A DNA stretch of 64,000 bases from Mucilaginibacter oryzae (GCF_003148845.1 NZ_QGHA01000010.1:1-64000), one strand, 5' to 3'; numbered from the stretch's first letter, positions 16,748-25,796 are shown. Notes: a model not told the origin generated them from the sequence alone. Made by a program: numbers and translations.

Positions 16748-18649
16748 ATGAAAATTACATCGTTTGAAGAGTACCAAAAAGTTTACCGGCAAAGCGTTGA
16801 GCAGCCCGAACAATTCTGGGCCGGCATTGCCGATAATTTTTTATGGAAAAAGAAGTGGGATACCGTACTCGACTGGAATTTTAAAGAACCGAAAATCAAA
16901 TGGTTCCAGGGGGCGCAGCTTAACATTACCGAAAACTGCCTCGACCGTCACCTCGAAACCCTTGGCGATAAACCGGCCATCATCTGGGAACCTAACGACC
17001 CGGAAGAAGACCACCGCATACTAACCTACCGCCAGCTGCATGATAAAGTTTGCCAGTTTGCCAACGTACTCAAAAACAACGGCGCTAAAAAGGGCGACCG
17101 GGTATGTATCTATATGCCCATGATCCCCGAGTTGGCTATCGCTGTTTTAGCCTGCGCAAGGATCGGCGCTATCCACTCGGTAGTGTTTGGCGGCTTTTCG
17201 GCGCAATCCATTGCCGATAGGATCAACGATGCCGAATGCAGCATTGTAATTACCTGCGATGGCGGTAAGCGCGGGAATAAAGAAGTGCCGCTTAAAACCG
17301 TTATTGACGATGCCCTGGTGCAGTGCCGTTCGGTTAAAAAAGTGATTGTGCTTACCCGTAGCCGTACCCCTGTATCTATGATCAAAGGGCGTGATGTTTG
17401 GTGGGAAGATGAAATTAAGAAAGTGGAAACCCAGGGTAACCCCGATTGCCCTGCCGAGGTGATGGATGCCGAAGATATGCTGTTTATCCTGTACACCTCT
17501 GGCTCAACAGGCAAGCCCAAAGGCGTGGTGCATACCTGCGGCGGTTATATGGTTTACGCCGGCTATACCTTTGCCAACGTATTTCAATACAATAAGGGCG
17601 AGGTTTACTTTTGTACCGCCGATATCGGCTGGATTACCGGTCACTCGTACATTGTTTACGGCCCCCTTTCGCAAGGAGCCACTACATTGATGTTCGAGGG
17701 GATTCCTACTTACCCCGATGCAGGTCGTTTCTGGGAGATTGTGGACAAGTTTAAAGTAAACATATTATATACCGCGCCAACGGCTATCCGCTCGTTAATG
17801 AGTTTCGGGCTGGATAACGTGAATAATAAGGACCTCAGTTCGCTTAAAAAATTAGGCTCGGTAGGCGAACCAATTAACGAGGAAGCATGGCACTGGTTTG
17901 ACGACAATATCGGCAAAAACCGCTGCCCCATTGTTGATACCTGGTGGCAAACAGAAAACGGCGGTATCATGATCTCGCCTATCGCGGGCATCACCCCAAC
18001 CAAACCCGGTTACGCTACCTTACCGCTACCGGGCGTGCAACCTGTTTTGGTTGACGAGAACGGAAAAATTATTGAAGGCAACGGCGTAAGCGGAAATCTT
18101 TGTATCAAATTTCCGTGGCCGGGCATGCTGCGCACCACCTATGGCGATCATGAGCGCTGCCGTACCACCTACTTTGCCACTTACGAGAACATGTATTTTA
18201 CCGGTGATGGCTGCCTGCGTGATGAGGACGGTTACTACCGCATTACCGGCCGTGTTGATGACGTATTGAACGTATCAGGCCACCGCATTGGCACCGCCGA
18301 AGTAGAGAACGCCATCAATATGCACAGCAGCGTGGTGGAATCGGCGGTGGTTGGTTACCCGCACGATATTAAAGGGCAGGGTGTTTACGCTTATGTAGTG
18401 AGCCCGGATAAGCACGGCGATGAGGATATTACCCGCAAGGACATCATCATGACAGTATCGCGCATTATCGGGCCGATTGCCAAGCCGGATAAGATCCAGT
18501 TTGTAACCGGTTTGCCGAAGACACGTTCGGGCAAAATTATGCGCCGTATCCTGCGTAAAATTGCCGAGGGCGATACCTCAAACCTGGGCGATACCAGTAC
18601 TTTGCTTGACCCTACGGTTGTTGACGAGATCAAGGCCGGAGCTTTATAA
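16748..18649 (+). CDS. acs: Acetyl-CoA synthetase
   Basis: 633-residue AMP-forming enzyme that activates acetate to acetyl-CoA. Clear signatures: [14 protein letters not shown] (P-loop), [30 protein letters not shown], and the C-terminal [10 protein letters not shown] holding the catalytic lysine that is acetylated in relatives. It starts ATKG-free at [16 protein letters not shown]; full length for the family. Monocistronic: preceded by a 220-bp leader and IS element, followed by a strong terminator. Confidence 0.97.
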   Translation: MKITSFEEYQKVYRQSVEQPEQFWAGIADNFLWKKKWDTVLDWNFKEPKIKWFQGAQLNITENCLDRHLETLGDKPAIIWEPNDPEEDHRILTYRQLHDKVCQFANVLKNNGAKKGDRVCIYMPMIPELAIAVLACARIGAIHSVVFGGFSAQSIADRINDAECSIVITCDGGKRGNKEVPLKTVIDDALVQCRSVKKVIVLTRSRTPVSMIKGRDVWWEDEIKKVETQGNPDCPAEVMDAEDMLFILYTSGSTGKPKGVVHTCGGYMVYAGYTFANVFQYNKGEVYFCTADIGWITGHSYIVYGPLSQGATTLMFEGIPTYPDAGRFWEIVDKFKVNILYTAPTAIRSLMSFGLDNVNNKDLSSLKKLGSVGEPINEEAWHWFDDNIGKNRCPIVDTWWQTENGGIMISPIAGITPTKPGYATLPLPGVQPVLVDENGKIIEGNGVSGNLCIKFPWPGMLRTTYGDHERCRTTYFATYENMYFTGDGCLRDEDGYYRITGRVDDVLNVSGHRIGTAEVENAINMHSSVVESAVVGYPHDIKGQGVYAYVVSPDKHGDEDITRKDIIMTVSRIIGPIAKPDKIQFVTGLPKTRSGKIMRRILRKIAEGDTSNLGDTSTLLDPTVVDEIKAGAL

Positions 18650-18670
18650 TTAAAAACATTGTTATCTGAT

Positions 18671-18708
18671 ACAAAAAACGGGATAGCCTAAGCCATCCCG
18701 TTTTTTGT
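18671..18708. terminator. Bidirectional terminator between acs and the VOC gene
   Basis: Perfect 14-bp stem ACAAAAAACGGGAT / ATCCCGTTTTTTGT with a 10-base loop, usable on both strands by the convergent acs and VOC genes. Confidence 0.9.
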
Positions 18709-18738
18709 ATCTTTAAGTTACCCTACGCAAACAGCGCG

Positions 18739-19128
18739 TTATATGGCTTTTTCAATCATCCACCGGTGCCCAAACGGATCAACAAAATCACCCTGGCGGT
18801 ATCCGTAATCATAATCCTGTACTTCTGAAGCTACTTTTGCACCCGCCCGCCTTGCTTTTTCCATTACGGCATGCACATCATCAACAAAAAGGCCGATGGT
18901 TACACTGGTGGCTTTAGCGGTACCGGGGCAAAGCACACTGCTGCGTTCGGTTTCCTCGTGCACATGGAAAATGGTTCCTTCTATTGATAATTCGGCTACG
19001 TGGATGCTCCCATCATCATTACTGAATCGCCGTAGCTCTACAGCGCCCAAGGCATTACTATAAAAGCTGATATCCGTTACCCCATGGGGTATAGCCAACT
19101 GGGGGGCGAAAAATGGTTTTACTGACAT
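18739..19128 (-). CDS. VOC family (glyoxalase/PhnB-like) protein
   Basis: 129 residues with the vicinal-oxygen-chelate pattern: N-terminal ATFYSNALGAVE-like stretch (actual DISFYSNALGAVELRRF), middle GLFVDDVHAVMEKARRAGAK, and C-terminal FVDPFGHRWMIEKAI. Proteins of this PhnB-like branch bind small ligands and often a metal; substrate unknown. Last gene after the XRE regulator and two membrane proteins, 14 bp downstream, so probably part of the same transcript. Confidence 0.85.
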   Translation of the reverse strand: MSVKPFFAPQLAIPHGVTDISFYSNALGAVELRRFSNDDGSIHVAELSIEGTIFHVHEETERSSVLCPGTAKATSVTIGLFVDDVHAVMEKARRAGAKVASEVQDYDYGYRQGDFVDPFGHRWMIEKAI

Positions 19129-19142
19129 GGTTTATGGGTTGG

Positions 19143-19343
19143 TTAATCTTCTTCGTCCAGGCTAAAAATCTCCTCGACAGGCTTGCCAAATACGCGGGCT
19201 ATTTTTAGCGCCAATACCGTAGATGGCACGTACCGATTACTTTCGATGGTGTTGATAGTTTGCCTTGATACACCGATCAGTTCAGCCAGCTCGGCCTGGG
19301 TTATGTTTTTAATAGCCCGCTCCACCCTGATATTATTTTTCAT
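19143..19343 (-). CDS. XRE-family transcriptional regulator
   Basis: 66-residue single-domain helix-turn-helix protein: ITQAELAELIGVSRQTINTI is the HTH. This short form is common next to small integral membrane proteins. Its start overlaps the end of the 147-residue membrane protein by 11 bp, indicating translational coupling. Likely autoregulator of this operon; a palindrome at 20288-20305 over the promoter is a good operator candidate. Confidence 0.92.
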   Translation of the reverse strand: MKNNIRVERAIKNITQAELAELIGVSRQTINTIESNRYVPSTVLALKIARVFGKPVEEIFSLDEED

Positions 19344-19776
19344 GTCGCCCCTCTTCTTTATGGATAAGACGGTTGTTTTGAAAAATCTTCCACCTGAAAC
19401 GCACGATGAAAAACACCAGCGGCACCAGTAAATTTAAAAACAAAATATGTTCGGTGTCTTTACTTAATATTAAACTCACCACCAAAAGTATATAATTTAC
19501 ATAAATTGCCCACTGCAACGAATCCTGGCGCAACTGGAAGATCTGTTCATCTTCAATCCGCTCTTTAGCAAAGGCGATAAAAAACAAGCCAATGGACATG
19601 AGCAGCGTGGTGAGCAAAAAAAAGAGGTGATGGCTGTTAAACAGATCATCGCTCGCCGGTTCGTCAGGTGTATTAAACCCAAGCTCTTTTTTAAATAGCA
19701 TAACAGGCACATGGATCAGGAACAGCGCCAGGCCCAGGTACCTGAACCAATGCGGAAATAAAAAGCGGGATTTCAT
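19333..19776 (-). CDS. Small integral membrane protein (paralogue 2)
   Basis: 147 residues, four predicted membrane helices. Begins MKSRFLFPHWFRYLGLALFL and contains RIEDEQIFQLRQDSLQWAIY, then a helix YILLVVSLIL and a closing VFFIVRFRWKIFQNN. It is a diverged copy of the upstream gene (same MKSRFLFP start, same EDE..QLR.DSLQWA.YVNY block). Its start overlaps the upstream stop by 4 bp and its end overlaps the regulator. Resembles DUF2178-like proteins paired with XRE regulators; function unknown. Confidence 0.8.
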   Translation of the reverse strand: MKSRFLFPHWFRYLGLALFLIHVPVMLFKKELGFNTPDEPASDDLFNSHHLFFLLTTLLMSIGLFFIAFAKERIEDEQIFQLRQDSLQWAIYVNYILLVVSLILSKDTEHILFLNLLVPLVFFIVRFRWKIFQNNRLIHKEEGRHEK

Positions 19777-20243
19777 GATACACTTCCTTTAACTTCGGTG
19801 GTTAAGGCTTTGTTTAACAAAAAGATCTTCCATCTGAAACGAATGATGAAAAACACCAGCAAGGTTAGTACATTGTACATCGTGAACATCAGGAAGCCGA
19901 GCCCATACGAGGCGAAAATCAAAACCGCGAATACGGAATAGTTTACGTAAACCGCCCATTGCAACGAATCGGAGCGGAGCTGAGTGATGTGTTCGTCTTC
20001 CAAACGTTCTTTGGAGAACGCCAACAGGATCAGGCCGGATAATACCATCAACAACTGGATCTCATCGTCAAAGTTTTCATCCAATATGCTGCCCGTAAAA
20101 TTTTGCAGCGCCCTCGGAAGATTATGCCATACAAAGATTTCATTGACGCTGTTTTGCGAATAAATGTAAAACGCCAATCCCGCTAAAAGCAGGATTAATC
20201 CAAAAGAACGGGCTTTTGCCGGAAATAAAAAACGTGATTTCAT
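19773..20243 (-). CDS. Small integral membrane protein (paralogue 1)
   Basis: 156 residues, four predicted helices, starting MKSRFLFPAKARSFGLILLL. A longer frame from 20306 exists, but the promoter at 20264-20294 lies inside it and the paralogue starts with the same MKSRFLFP, so 20243 is the better start. Shares RLEDEHITQLRSDSLQWAVY with its neighbour; the two genes look like a tandem duplication. First gene of a four-gene operon with the XRE regulator and the VOC protein. Role unknown. Confidence 0.8.
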   Translation of the reverse strand: MKSRFLFPAKARSFGLILLLAGLAFYIYSQNSVNEIFVWHNLPRALQNFTGSILDENFDDEIQLLMVLSGLILLAFSKERLEDEHITQLRSDSLQWAVYVNYSVFAVLIFASYGLGFLMFTMYNVLTLLVFFIIRFRWKIFLLNKALTTEVKGSVS

Positions 20244-20263
20244 AACTGTAAAGTTTGGTTTAC

Positions 20264-20294
20264 CAAATGTAAAACAAACTTTACAAATGTCAAA
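20264..20294 (-). promoter_or_regulatory. Promoter of the membrane-protein / XRE operon
   Basis: Minus-strand TTTG (20294-20291), 19-bp spacer, TACATTTG (20271-20264): a good match to the Bacteroidota consensus. Predicted transcript start is about 14 bases before ATG 20243. Confidence 0.7.
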
Positions 20295-20305
20295 TATATT
20301 TGACA
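20288..20305. promoter_or_regulatory. Perfect 18-bp palindrome, candidate operator
   Basis: TGTCAAATATATTTGACA overlaps the -33 element of the operon promoter. A dimeric XRE regulator bound here would block transcription, which fits autoregulation by the third gene of the operon. Confidence 0.6.
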
Positions 20306-20332
20306 AATTATTTTTATGCCTGTTTTAAATAA

Positions 20333-20357
20333 AAATGCCCGTGGAGATACGGGCATT
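20333..20357 (-). terminator. Terminator of rpsP-rimM
   Basis: Stem AATGCCCGT / ACGGGCATT with loop GGAGAT, followed on the minus strand by TTTTTATTT. Confidence 0.85.
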
Positions 20358-20402
20358 GGGGTAAATCTTGTTTCTTGATGCTAAAAGTCCTGCCTCTGAA
20401 AT

Positions 20403-20930
20403 CTATCCTTCTAAATAAACATCCAGCAACCCTTCAGGTAAGTCAACATAAATTTCTCCGCCTTCCACATCAATCCCTTTAATGATTTCCAGGTTGAGCG
20501 GAAACATCACTTCTTTATTTTTATACTCAACCGTAGCTATCAGTTGCTGCGGATATTCCTGCACACTCAAAATTTCGCCCAGTTCGCCATGGGTTTCGTC
20601 GATAGCGATAAAGCCTTCCACATCGTTCAGGGTAAACTCTTCTTTCTTTTTCTTTGGCTTTAACTTGTTAGGCAGGTAAATGTCGCGCTTAACCAGCGGC
20701 GAAGCCTTTTCAATCGTATCAACATCTTCCAGGTTAAGGTAGGCGTTGTTTTTTTGCAGGTATTTAATGGATGCCACGAAGTACGGGATCAGCTTGCCTG
20801 CTATATCAATAAAAACAGCGTTAAACTTGATGTTTTCTATGCCATCAAAATCAACATAAATCTGCAACTCGCCTTTCAGGCCTTTTGTTTTTAAAACGCT
20901 GCCTATCCTGAAATGATCTTCAGTTTTCAT
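20403..20930 (-). CDS. rimM: Ribosome maturation factor RimM
   Basis: 175 residues; assists 30S assembly by binding S19. N-terminal beta barrel starting RIGSVLKTKGLKGELQIYVD, and a C-terminal PRC-barrel with FTLNDVEGFIAIDETHGELG and VEGGEIYVDLPEGLLDVYLE. Directly downstream of rpsP as in most bacteria; trmD and rplS do not follow. Confidence 0.95.
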   Translation of the reverse strand: MKTEDHFRIGSVLKTKGLKGELQIYVDFDGIENIKFNAVFIDIAGKLIPYFVASIKYLQKNNAYLNLEDVDTIEKASPLVKRDIYLPNKLKPKKKKEEFTLNDVEGFIAIDETHGELGEILSVQEYPQQLIATVEYKNKEVMFPLNLEIIKGIDVEGGEIYVDLPEGLLDVYLEG

Positions 20931-21052
20931 TTAAAAATGTTTTAAACAACAATGGCGAAGCTGTTTGCTCCGCCATTGTATTAGATTCAAGAAATCAAGA
21001 ACAAAGATTCAAGACCAAAATTGTCGATGATCCGGTTCTAACTTTCAATAAA

Positions 21053-21568
21053 TTATTCTGCGCTTTCAGTGTTTTCAGCAGCTTCTTCAGCAGGTGCTTC
21101 TTCGGCAACAGGAGCGTTTTTAGCGGCGATAGCGGCAGCTTTTTCTTCGCTCTTTTTAGCTTCGGCAGCAAGGGCAGCTTTACGGGCATCAGCTTTAGCA
21201 GTAGCTAAACCATCTTTTTTACCGGTAATTTTGCCTTCTTTTTGCTCAAGCCATGCAGCAAATTTTTCTTCAACTTGTTCTTCAGTTAAAGCGCCTTTTT
21301 TAACACCACCTTGTAAGTGTTTTTTGTAAAGCACACCTTTGTACGAAAGGATTGCACGACAGGTATCAGTAGGTTGGGCACCGTTGTTAACCCAATCTAA
21401 AGTTTTGTCGAAGTTGATATCGATAGTTGCGGGGTTAGTGTTTGGGTTGTATGAACCTAAACGCTCAATGAAGCGTCCATCACGTGGAGCGCGTGAGTCT
21501 GCTACCACGATGTAATAAAAAGGTTTGCCTTTTTTACCGTGTCTTTGTAGTCTGATCTTAGTTGCCAT
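21053..21568 (-). CDS. rpsP: 30S ribosomal protein S16
   Basis: 171 residues. Residues 1-80 are the S16 core ([40 protein letters not shown]). The rest is a low-complexity Ala/Lys/Glu extension ([20 protein letters not shown]), typical of Bacteroidota S16, probably disordered. First gene of rpsP-rimM. Confidence 0.96.
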   Translation of the reverse strand: MATKIRLQRHGKKGKPFYYIVVADSRAPRDGRFIERLGSYNPNTNPATIDINFDKTLDWVNNGAQPTDTCRAILSYKGVLYKKHLQGGVKKGALTEEQVEEKFAAWLEQKEGKITGKKDGLATAKADARKAALAAEAKKSEEKAAAIAAKNAPVAEEAPAEEAAENTESAE

Positions 21569-22029
21569 TGTAAGTTTTTATGTATTCAACATTATCCCCG
21601 GAGTTCTTTCTGCGGGGATGCAAAGGTATAAATAAAAATCAAAATTAAAAACGATTGATAATTAATTGTTTGCGTTTTGGTTTTTGGGTGAATGGTTGAT
21701 TGGGTGAGTGGTTTGTTTTTATTCGGAAAGTTTGATTGATTAACAAAGCAAGGCATATTGACGCAACCAGAGATGGGTAGCTTTTAGAAACATGTATCGA
21801 TTGGGAGGTGATAACTAAGAAATTTCCACACTAATTTTTACGAATTATCGAATTACACGAATTTATTTAAATAGGATTTGAAATTCGTGTAATTCGATTA
21901 AATTTTTAACAGACAGACAGGCAATTCGTGTTAAAATTTGTTTTAAAACCATGTATCTATCTCCGGTTTGCCCCATCATTGTTAAAAACTTAACATTGCA
22001 ATCAGTTAAAAAAATCGCATTTTGCCGCC
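21569..22029. repeat. Intergenic region with Family D long palindrome
   Basis: No gene is apparent. Around 21826-21932 an imperfect palindrome carries CGAATTACACGAATTT on the left and AAATTCGTGTAATTCG on the right, with a further CAATTCGTGTT. The same words recur at 62337-62447. Confidence 0.8.
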
Positions 22030-22566
22030 ATGAGCATCACCCGTAAAACACGTATAGCTATTGATATGGATGAAGTTATGGCCGATACCATCGGTAAATT
22101 CATCACCATGTATAAAGAACGCCACAATGAAGATTTTTCATTGGGCAATATGGAAGGTAAAGAGTTTAGGGAGATATTGCCCCCGCACCTGAGCGAAACG
22201 CTGAGGGTTTACATTAATGAGCGCGGCTTTTTCAGGGATATCCCGGTAATGCCGGATGCACAGGAAGTGGTAAAAGCCCTGCATGATAAATATGATGTAT
22301 ACGTCGCTTCGGCAGCCATGGAGTTTAAATATTCGCTGGAGGATAAGCAGGCCTGGCTGGAAGAGCATTTCCCGTTCATCTCCTGGACCAACATCATTTT
22401 CTGCGGACATAAAATACTGGATGTAGATATCATGATTGACGACAGGATTAAAAACTTCGCCACGTTTAACGGGCGCAAAATACTGTTTACATCCCCACAT
22501 AATATGCTTATTACCGATTACGAAAGGGTTAATAACTGGCAGGAGGTTGCAGCTAAATTATTGTAA
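22030..22566 (+). CDS. 5'(3')-deoxyribonucleotidase-like HAD phosphatase
   Basis: 178 residues of the NT5C family. The HAD nucleophile motif is IAIDMDEVMADT (DxDxV); motif III is near IMIDDRIKNFATF with the DD metal-binding pair. The cap region fits small cytosolic pyrimidine 5'-nucleotidases that dephosphorylate dNMPs. Alone on the plus strand, with about 50 bp before the PAS protein gene. Confidence 0.88.
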   Translation: MSITRKTRIAIDMDEVMADTIGKFITMYKERHNEDFSLGNMEGKEFREILPPHLSETLRVYINERGFFRDIPVMPDAQEVVKALHDKYDVYVASAAMEFKYSLEDKQAWLEEHFPFISWTNIIFCGHKILDVDIMIDDRIKNFATFNGRKILFTSPHNMLITDYERVNNWQEVAAKLL

Positions 22567-22616
22567 CAGTTGTATTTGTGATTTAAAATATTTTAACTTT
22601 ATACTGTCCCCCTTGT

Positions 22617-23963
22617 TTGTGCATGTTAAACCCAGCCACAATCGGAAAGTATAATTGTACAATTATTTTTGATATCAACCGGCAGCATTACCTGGTTGTG
22701 AGTGATCGCTTTTGCGATATTTTTGGGGTGGATGAAAACCACCTCGGGCAAAATAATGATTTTTTAAACGGCGTAATTTCCGCAGCCGAACATAGCCGTA
22801 TCCGGGAGCTTACACATGCGCTTACCAAAGGGCAAAGTGTTACTTTAAATTACAGCCTTACAACCAATCATCGCCGTTTAACCGAGACGCGTAAACTCGT
22901 CTGTGATGCAATTACCGGTAACAGCATCCTGATAAGCGAAATAACTGATGTGGTTAGCCCTGCGGCGGAGACGGATGAAACGAGGAAAGAGCAGTTTTTA
23001 AATTCGCTGATAGATTCGCAAACTAATTTTTTGATCAGGCTTGATACCGGAGGTAATTTTACATTTATTAATAAGCAGTTCGTTAAAACTTTTGGCTACA
23101 GCAAAAGCGAAATTATAGGGCAGCATTTTTCAAAAACCGCTATACCGCTGGAGTTATACCTGTGCGAAGAAGCTTTTGCTAATTGCCTCCGCAATCCCGG
23201 CCAAATTGTAAAACTTATTCATAAAAAGCCCGACAAGCAAGGCTTTTTACACGATACCGAATGGGAGCTTATTGCGATAGTTGATGAAAACAGCGCGGTT
23301 GTGGAAGTGCAGGGGATTGGCCGCGACATCACCGCGCAGCTTCAGGCGCTTGAAGAAACCATGCGTATAAAAAACAGCCTGGAAGCGCTCATTAACAACA
23401 CCGAAGATCATATCTGGTCGGTTGATCGCCAAAAGCGCTTTGTTTACATGAACCAGGCCTATATTAAACAGGTTACTTATTTAACGGGGTTTGAACCGCT
23501 GCGCGGCGGATATTCATACAAGCACGCGGGCTTTACACAAAAGATTATTGCCGATTGGAATGTTTACTATCAGCGGGCTTTAAATGGCGAGCGCTATACC
23601 ATTATTAATGAAAGTATAGACCCTAATGGTGGCCGGCGTTTGTATTTTGAGGTAAGCTTTAATCCTATTTACACCCAAACGGGCGAGATAATAGGGGTAG
23701 GGTGTTTAGGGCACAACATTACCAACAGGCTTAAGATTGAGCAGAAATTGATTGACCAGAACGAGCGCCTCCGCAACATCGCCTCCTTAAGCTCGCACGA
23801 ATTGCGGCGGCCGGTAGCCAGTATGTTAGGACTCATCAGCCTGATAGACCGTGAAAATTTTTTCAATCCCGAAAACAAGGATGTTATAGCCCATATACTA
23901 ACCGTGAGTAAGGAAATTGATGAAGTGATCAGGTTGATTGTGGATAGTACGTTTATAAAGTAA
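22617..23963 (+). CDS. PAS-domain protein with a histidine-kinase dimerisation helix but no ATPase domain
   Basis: 448 residues, no membrane helices. Three PAS-like domains: about 10-100 (IIFDINRQHYLVVSDRFCDI), 125-245 (IRLDTGGNFTFINKQFVKTF) and 250-370 (WSVDRQKRFVYMNQAYIKQV), the last two ending in PAC-like segments. A coiled coil then leads into an H-box, SSHELRRPVASMLGLISLID, which in kinases carries the phospho-histidine. The chain stops about 40 residues later, before any N, D, F or G box of a HATPase_c domain, and no continuation is readable downstream. It is either a scaffold/phosphotransfer protein or a naturally shortened kinase. Start at 22617 or the ATG at 22623. Confidence 0.85.
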   Translation: MCMLNPATIGKYNCTIIFDINRQHYLVVSDRFCDIFGVDENHLGQNNDFLNGVISAAEHSRIRELTHALTKGQSVTLNYSLTTNHRRLTETRKLVCDAITGNSILISEITDVVSPAAETDETRKEQFLNSLIDSQTNFLIRLDTGGNFTFINKQFVKTFGYSKSEIIGQHFSKTAIPLELYLCEEAFANCLRNPGQIVKLIHKKPDKQGFLHDTEWELIAIVDENSAVVEVQGIGRDITAQLQALEETMRIKNSLEALINNTEDHIWSVDRQKRFVYMNQAYIKQVTYLTGFEPLRGGYSYKHAGFTQKIIADWNVYYQRALNGERYTIINESIDPNGGRRLYFEVSFNPIYTQTGEIIGVGCLGHNITNRLKIEQKLIDQNERLRNIASLSSHELRRPVASMLGLISLIDRENFFNPENKDVIAHILTVSKEIDEVIRLIVDSTFIK

Positions 23964-23996
23964 GTTAGCGAGAACAAAAAGTGGAGTTTGTGCGAT

Positions 23997-24469
23997 ATGG
24001 AAATCGAATATTTAAAACATCTGAATAACCATCCTTCAGCAAGCGGATTAGGCGGTTTAAGGACGCTTAAACCCATATCTATGGATGAAATCATTTGCCT
24101 GGAAAGTATATATAATGGCGGAAATCCATTCCCTAAAGCTTTAAGAGAATTGTTATATACATAGCTGATAAAAGATGTTATGTATTAGCCTACTATAGTG
24201 ATAGCCAGGCAGAAATGCAGGAAATGGCACTGGAAGATCTGGCCGATTATGAACTAAGCATACCGCGGCCATTTTATGTAGTAGATGTTTATAATGCCCA
24301 CGATCAATTTTTATTTGTTTACTTAGACGAAGGGAAAGATAACCCTACTTTGTATGAAGCAGTATTTGAAGGAGATCCCAGAGGATGGGTTCATTCATTA
24401 GATTGCTCATTAGCTGGATTTATAGGTTCGCAGCTTTCAAGCTATCTGAGGAGCGAAAATCCATTTTAA
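23997..24469 (+). pseudogene. Frameshifted SMI1/KNR4 (SUKH)-like gene
   Basis: The first part (23997-24164) encodes MEIEYLKHLNNHPSASGLGG through NPFPKALRELLYT and ends at TAG. The other frame continues from about 24164 with ADKRCYVLAYYSDSQAEMQE to SYLRSENPF and stops at 24469. Removing 2 bp in TATACATA near 24156-24162 gives one 156-residue protein. The PIS-x-DEI-x-x-LE and pFPKALRELL pattern followed by RPFYVVDVYNAHDQFLFVYL fits SMI1/KNR4-like immunity proteins of polymorphic toxin systems. No toxin gene is nearby. Family assignment is moderately certain. Confidence 0.65.
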
Positions 24470-24692
24470 GAGGCAAAAAATTAATATGTTACTTTTACTC
24501 ACTATGGCAGCAAACATTTCCCTCCATTAATTTACAATAATGGAGAATTCTTTCTAATAATCATCTCAAAGCCTATTATCAAATATTCTCTGTCTGCTAT
24601 ATTAATCTATCTGCCAATTAATCCTTTTCCATTTCCATCAGTCATACATATGTACATCTTCAATACAGATGATGAGTTAAAGAATTTACGCC

Positions 24693-24872
24693 ATGAAAAG
24701 GAAATTTGTTGCTTTGGCACTATTAATATCAACAGTAATATCGATATCAGGCTGCGTAGTACGTGAAGACTATGGCTACCATCATAGATACCGTAACGGA
24801 TATAACAACGGATACAATAATGGGTATCACAATGGTTATGATAACGGCCATTACCACGACAGAGGTTATTAA
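24693..24872 (+). CDS. Small Tyr/Gly/Asn-rich lipoprotein
   Basis: 59 residues: MKRKFVALALLISTVISISG then Cys-21 as lipobox cysteine. The mature peptide is a run of NGY units (YNNGYNNGYHNGYDNGH) with histidines, so it is probably disordered and could bind metal. A terminator hairpin follows. The 220 bp upstream hold no other gene I recognise. Confidence 0.7.
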   Translation: MKRKFVALALLISTVISISGCVVREDYGYHHRYRNGYNNGYNNGYHNGYDNGHYHDRGY

Positions 24873-24912
24873 TTTAAGTTTTCCATAGTAGTTTTATTGA
24901 GTGAGTGATGAA

Positions 24913-24944
24913 AGAGGGCGCCAGGTTTTTACCGGCGCTCTTTT
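24913..24944 (+). terminator. Terminator after the small lipoprotein
   Basis: GAGGGCGCC / GGCGCTC stem with a T-rich loop, then TTTT. Confidence 0.7.
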
Positions 24945-25027
24945 ATATGTACCCACGCCTGCAATGCCGAATACTATTTCGTAACCGATTTAAATTCCAC
25001 TCTTCTGTAAAATATAAAATAACAAAA

Positions 25028-25053
25028 CAGAATTAAATCAAAATTTAATTCTG
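25028..25053. promoter_or_regulatory. Perfect 11-bp inverted repeat upstream of a promoter
   Basis: CAGAATTAAAT CAAA ATTTAATTCTG, six bases upstream of the -33 element at 25059. Could be an operator or a weak terminator. Confidence 0.45.
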
Positions 25054-25058
25054 TTTAT

Positions 25059-25091
25059 TTTGAAATATCAAAATATTTTTCTGTATATTTG
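25059..25091 (+). promoter_or_regulatory. Bacteroidota-type promoter
   Basis: TTTG (25059-25062), 21-bp spacer, TATATTTG (25084-25091). Textbook match; start codon of the next gene is 25 bp further. Confidence 0.8.
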
Positions 25092-25115
25092 AATCATACA
25101 AAATAAACCTATAAC

Positions 25116-25796
25116 ATGACCAGCATTAAAAATACGATTAACCGTGTATGCGGGCTTGCATTTACCTTATTAATTGCATCAACTATTATCACTGCCAAAG
25201 CTAAAAGCAGAACATTTCCATTGGCAATAATTGGAAACACCGAACTCAAGGCCTTTGAGGGAATTTATCAACAAACGGATAATGAGTATAAAGTATATAA
25301 ATTAATAGCCGATGGTGATAAATTGATTGCCCAACAGCTTGGTGGCGACCAAAAACTAACGCTGAACCGAAAATCAGACCTTGAATTTGAGTTTTTAGAT
25401 GATGATGGGGACGAAAAAATTCCGCTTTTATTTAAAAAGAATGCCTCCGGTGAGATCACCGAACTTGTTTTAGCGGGTAGACAAACGTGGACGAAATTGA
25501 AAAGCTATACACCACCTAAGGAGGTACAACTGAAACCCGAACAGATACAGGTTTTGGCAGGCAAATACCAATCGGAAGAGAGAACTAATCTTTTTCTTCA
25601 AATAAGCGCTACTGCCGATGGTTTAATGATTAAACAATCGTGGGATGGCAAAGAGATTAGTCTGAAGCCTTTGTCGGACGTTTTATTTTTAAATAAGGCC
25701 TTCGGCTTTCCTTTAAAATTCACTAAAGATATTAACGGAAATGCTGTTAAAGCGCTGGCTTTTAACCGCGACACGTGGAATAAAGTAAAAGAATGA
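25116..25796 (+). CDS. Secreted protein with two DUF3471-like domains
   Basis: 226 residues with an N-terminal signal peptide (LAFTLLIASTIITAKA). The mature part is two related modules of about 85 residues: FEGIYQQTDNEYKVYKLIAD ... LVLAGRQTWTKLKS, and LAGKYQSEERTNLFLQISAT ... ALAFNRDTWNKVKE. The repeated pattern of G-x-Y, a predicted beta hairpin and a closing RxTWxK resembles the DUF3471 domain attached to many beta-lactamase-like and peptidase proteins. Here the domain stands alone, without a catalytic partner. Function unknown. Confidence 0.75.
   Translation: MTSIKNTINRVCGLAFTLLIASTIITAKAKSRTFPLAIIGNTELKAFEGIYQQTDNEYKVYKLIADGDKLIAQQLGGDQKLTLNRKSDLEFEFLDDDGDEKIPLLFKKNASGEITELVLAGRQTWTKLKSYTPPKEVQLKPEQIQVLAGKYQSEERTNLFLQISATADGLMIKQSWDGKEISLKPLSDVLFLNKAFGFPLKFTKDINGNAVKALAFNRDTWNKVKE

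Noticed and set aside
20995-21189. Lys/Leu-rich frame overlapping rpsP
   Set aside because: Shifted-frame reading of the Ala/Lys/Glu-rich S16 tail.
24780-24860. Short tandem units in the small lipoprotein gene as a CRISPR-like array
   Set aside because: Units are 12-15 bp, coding (NGY repeats) and without spacers.
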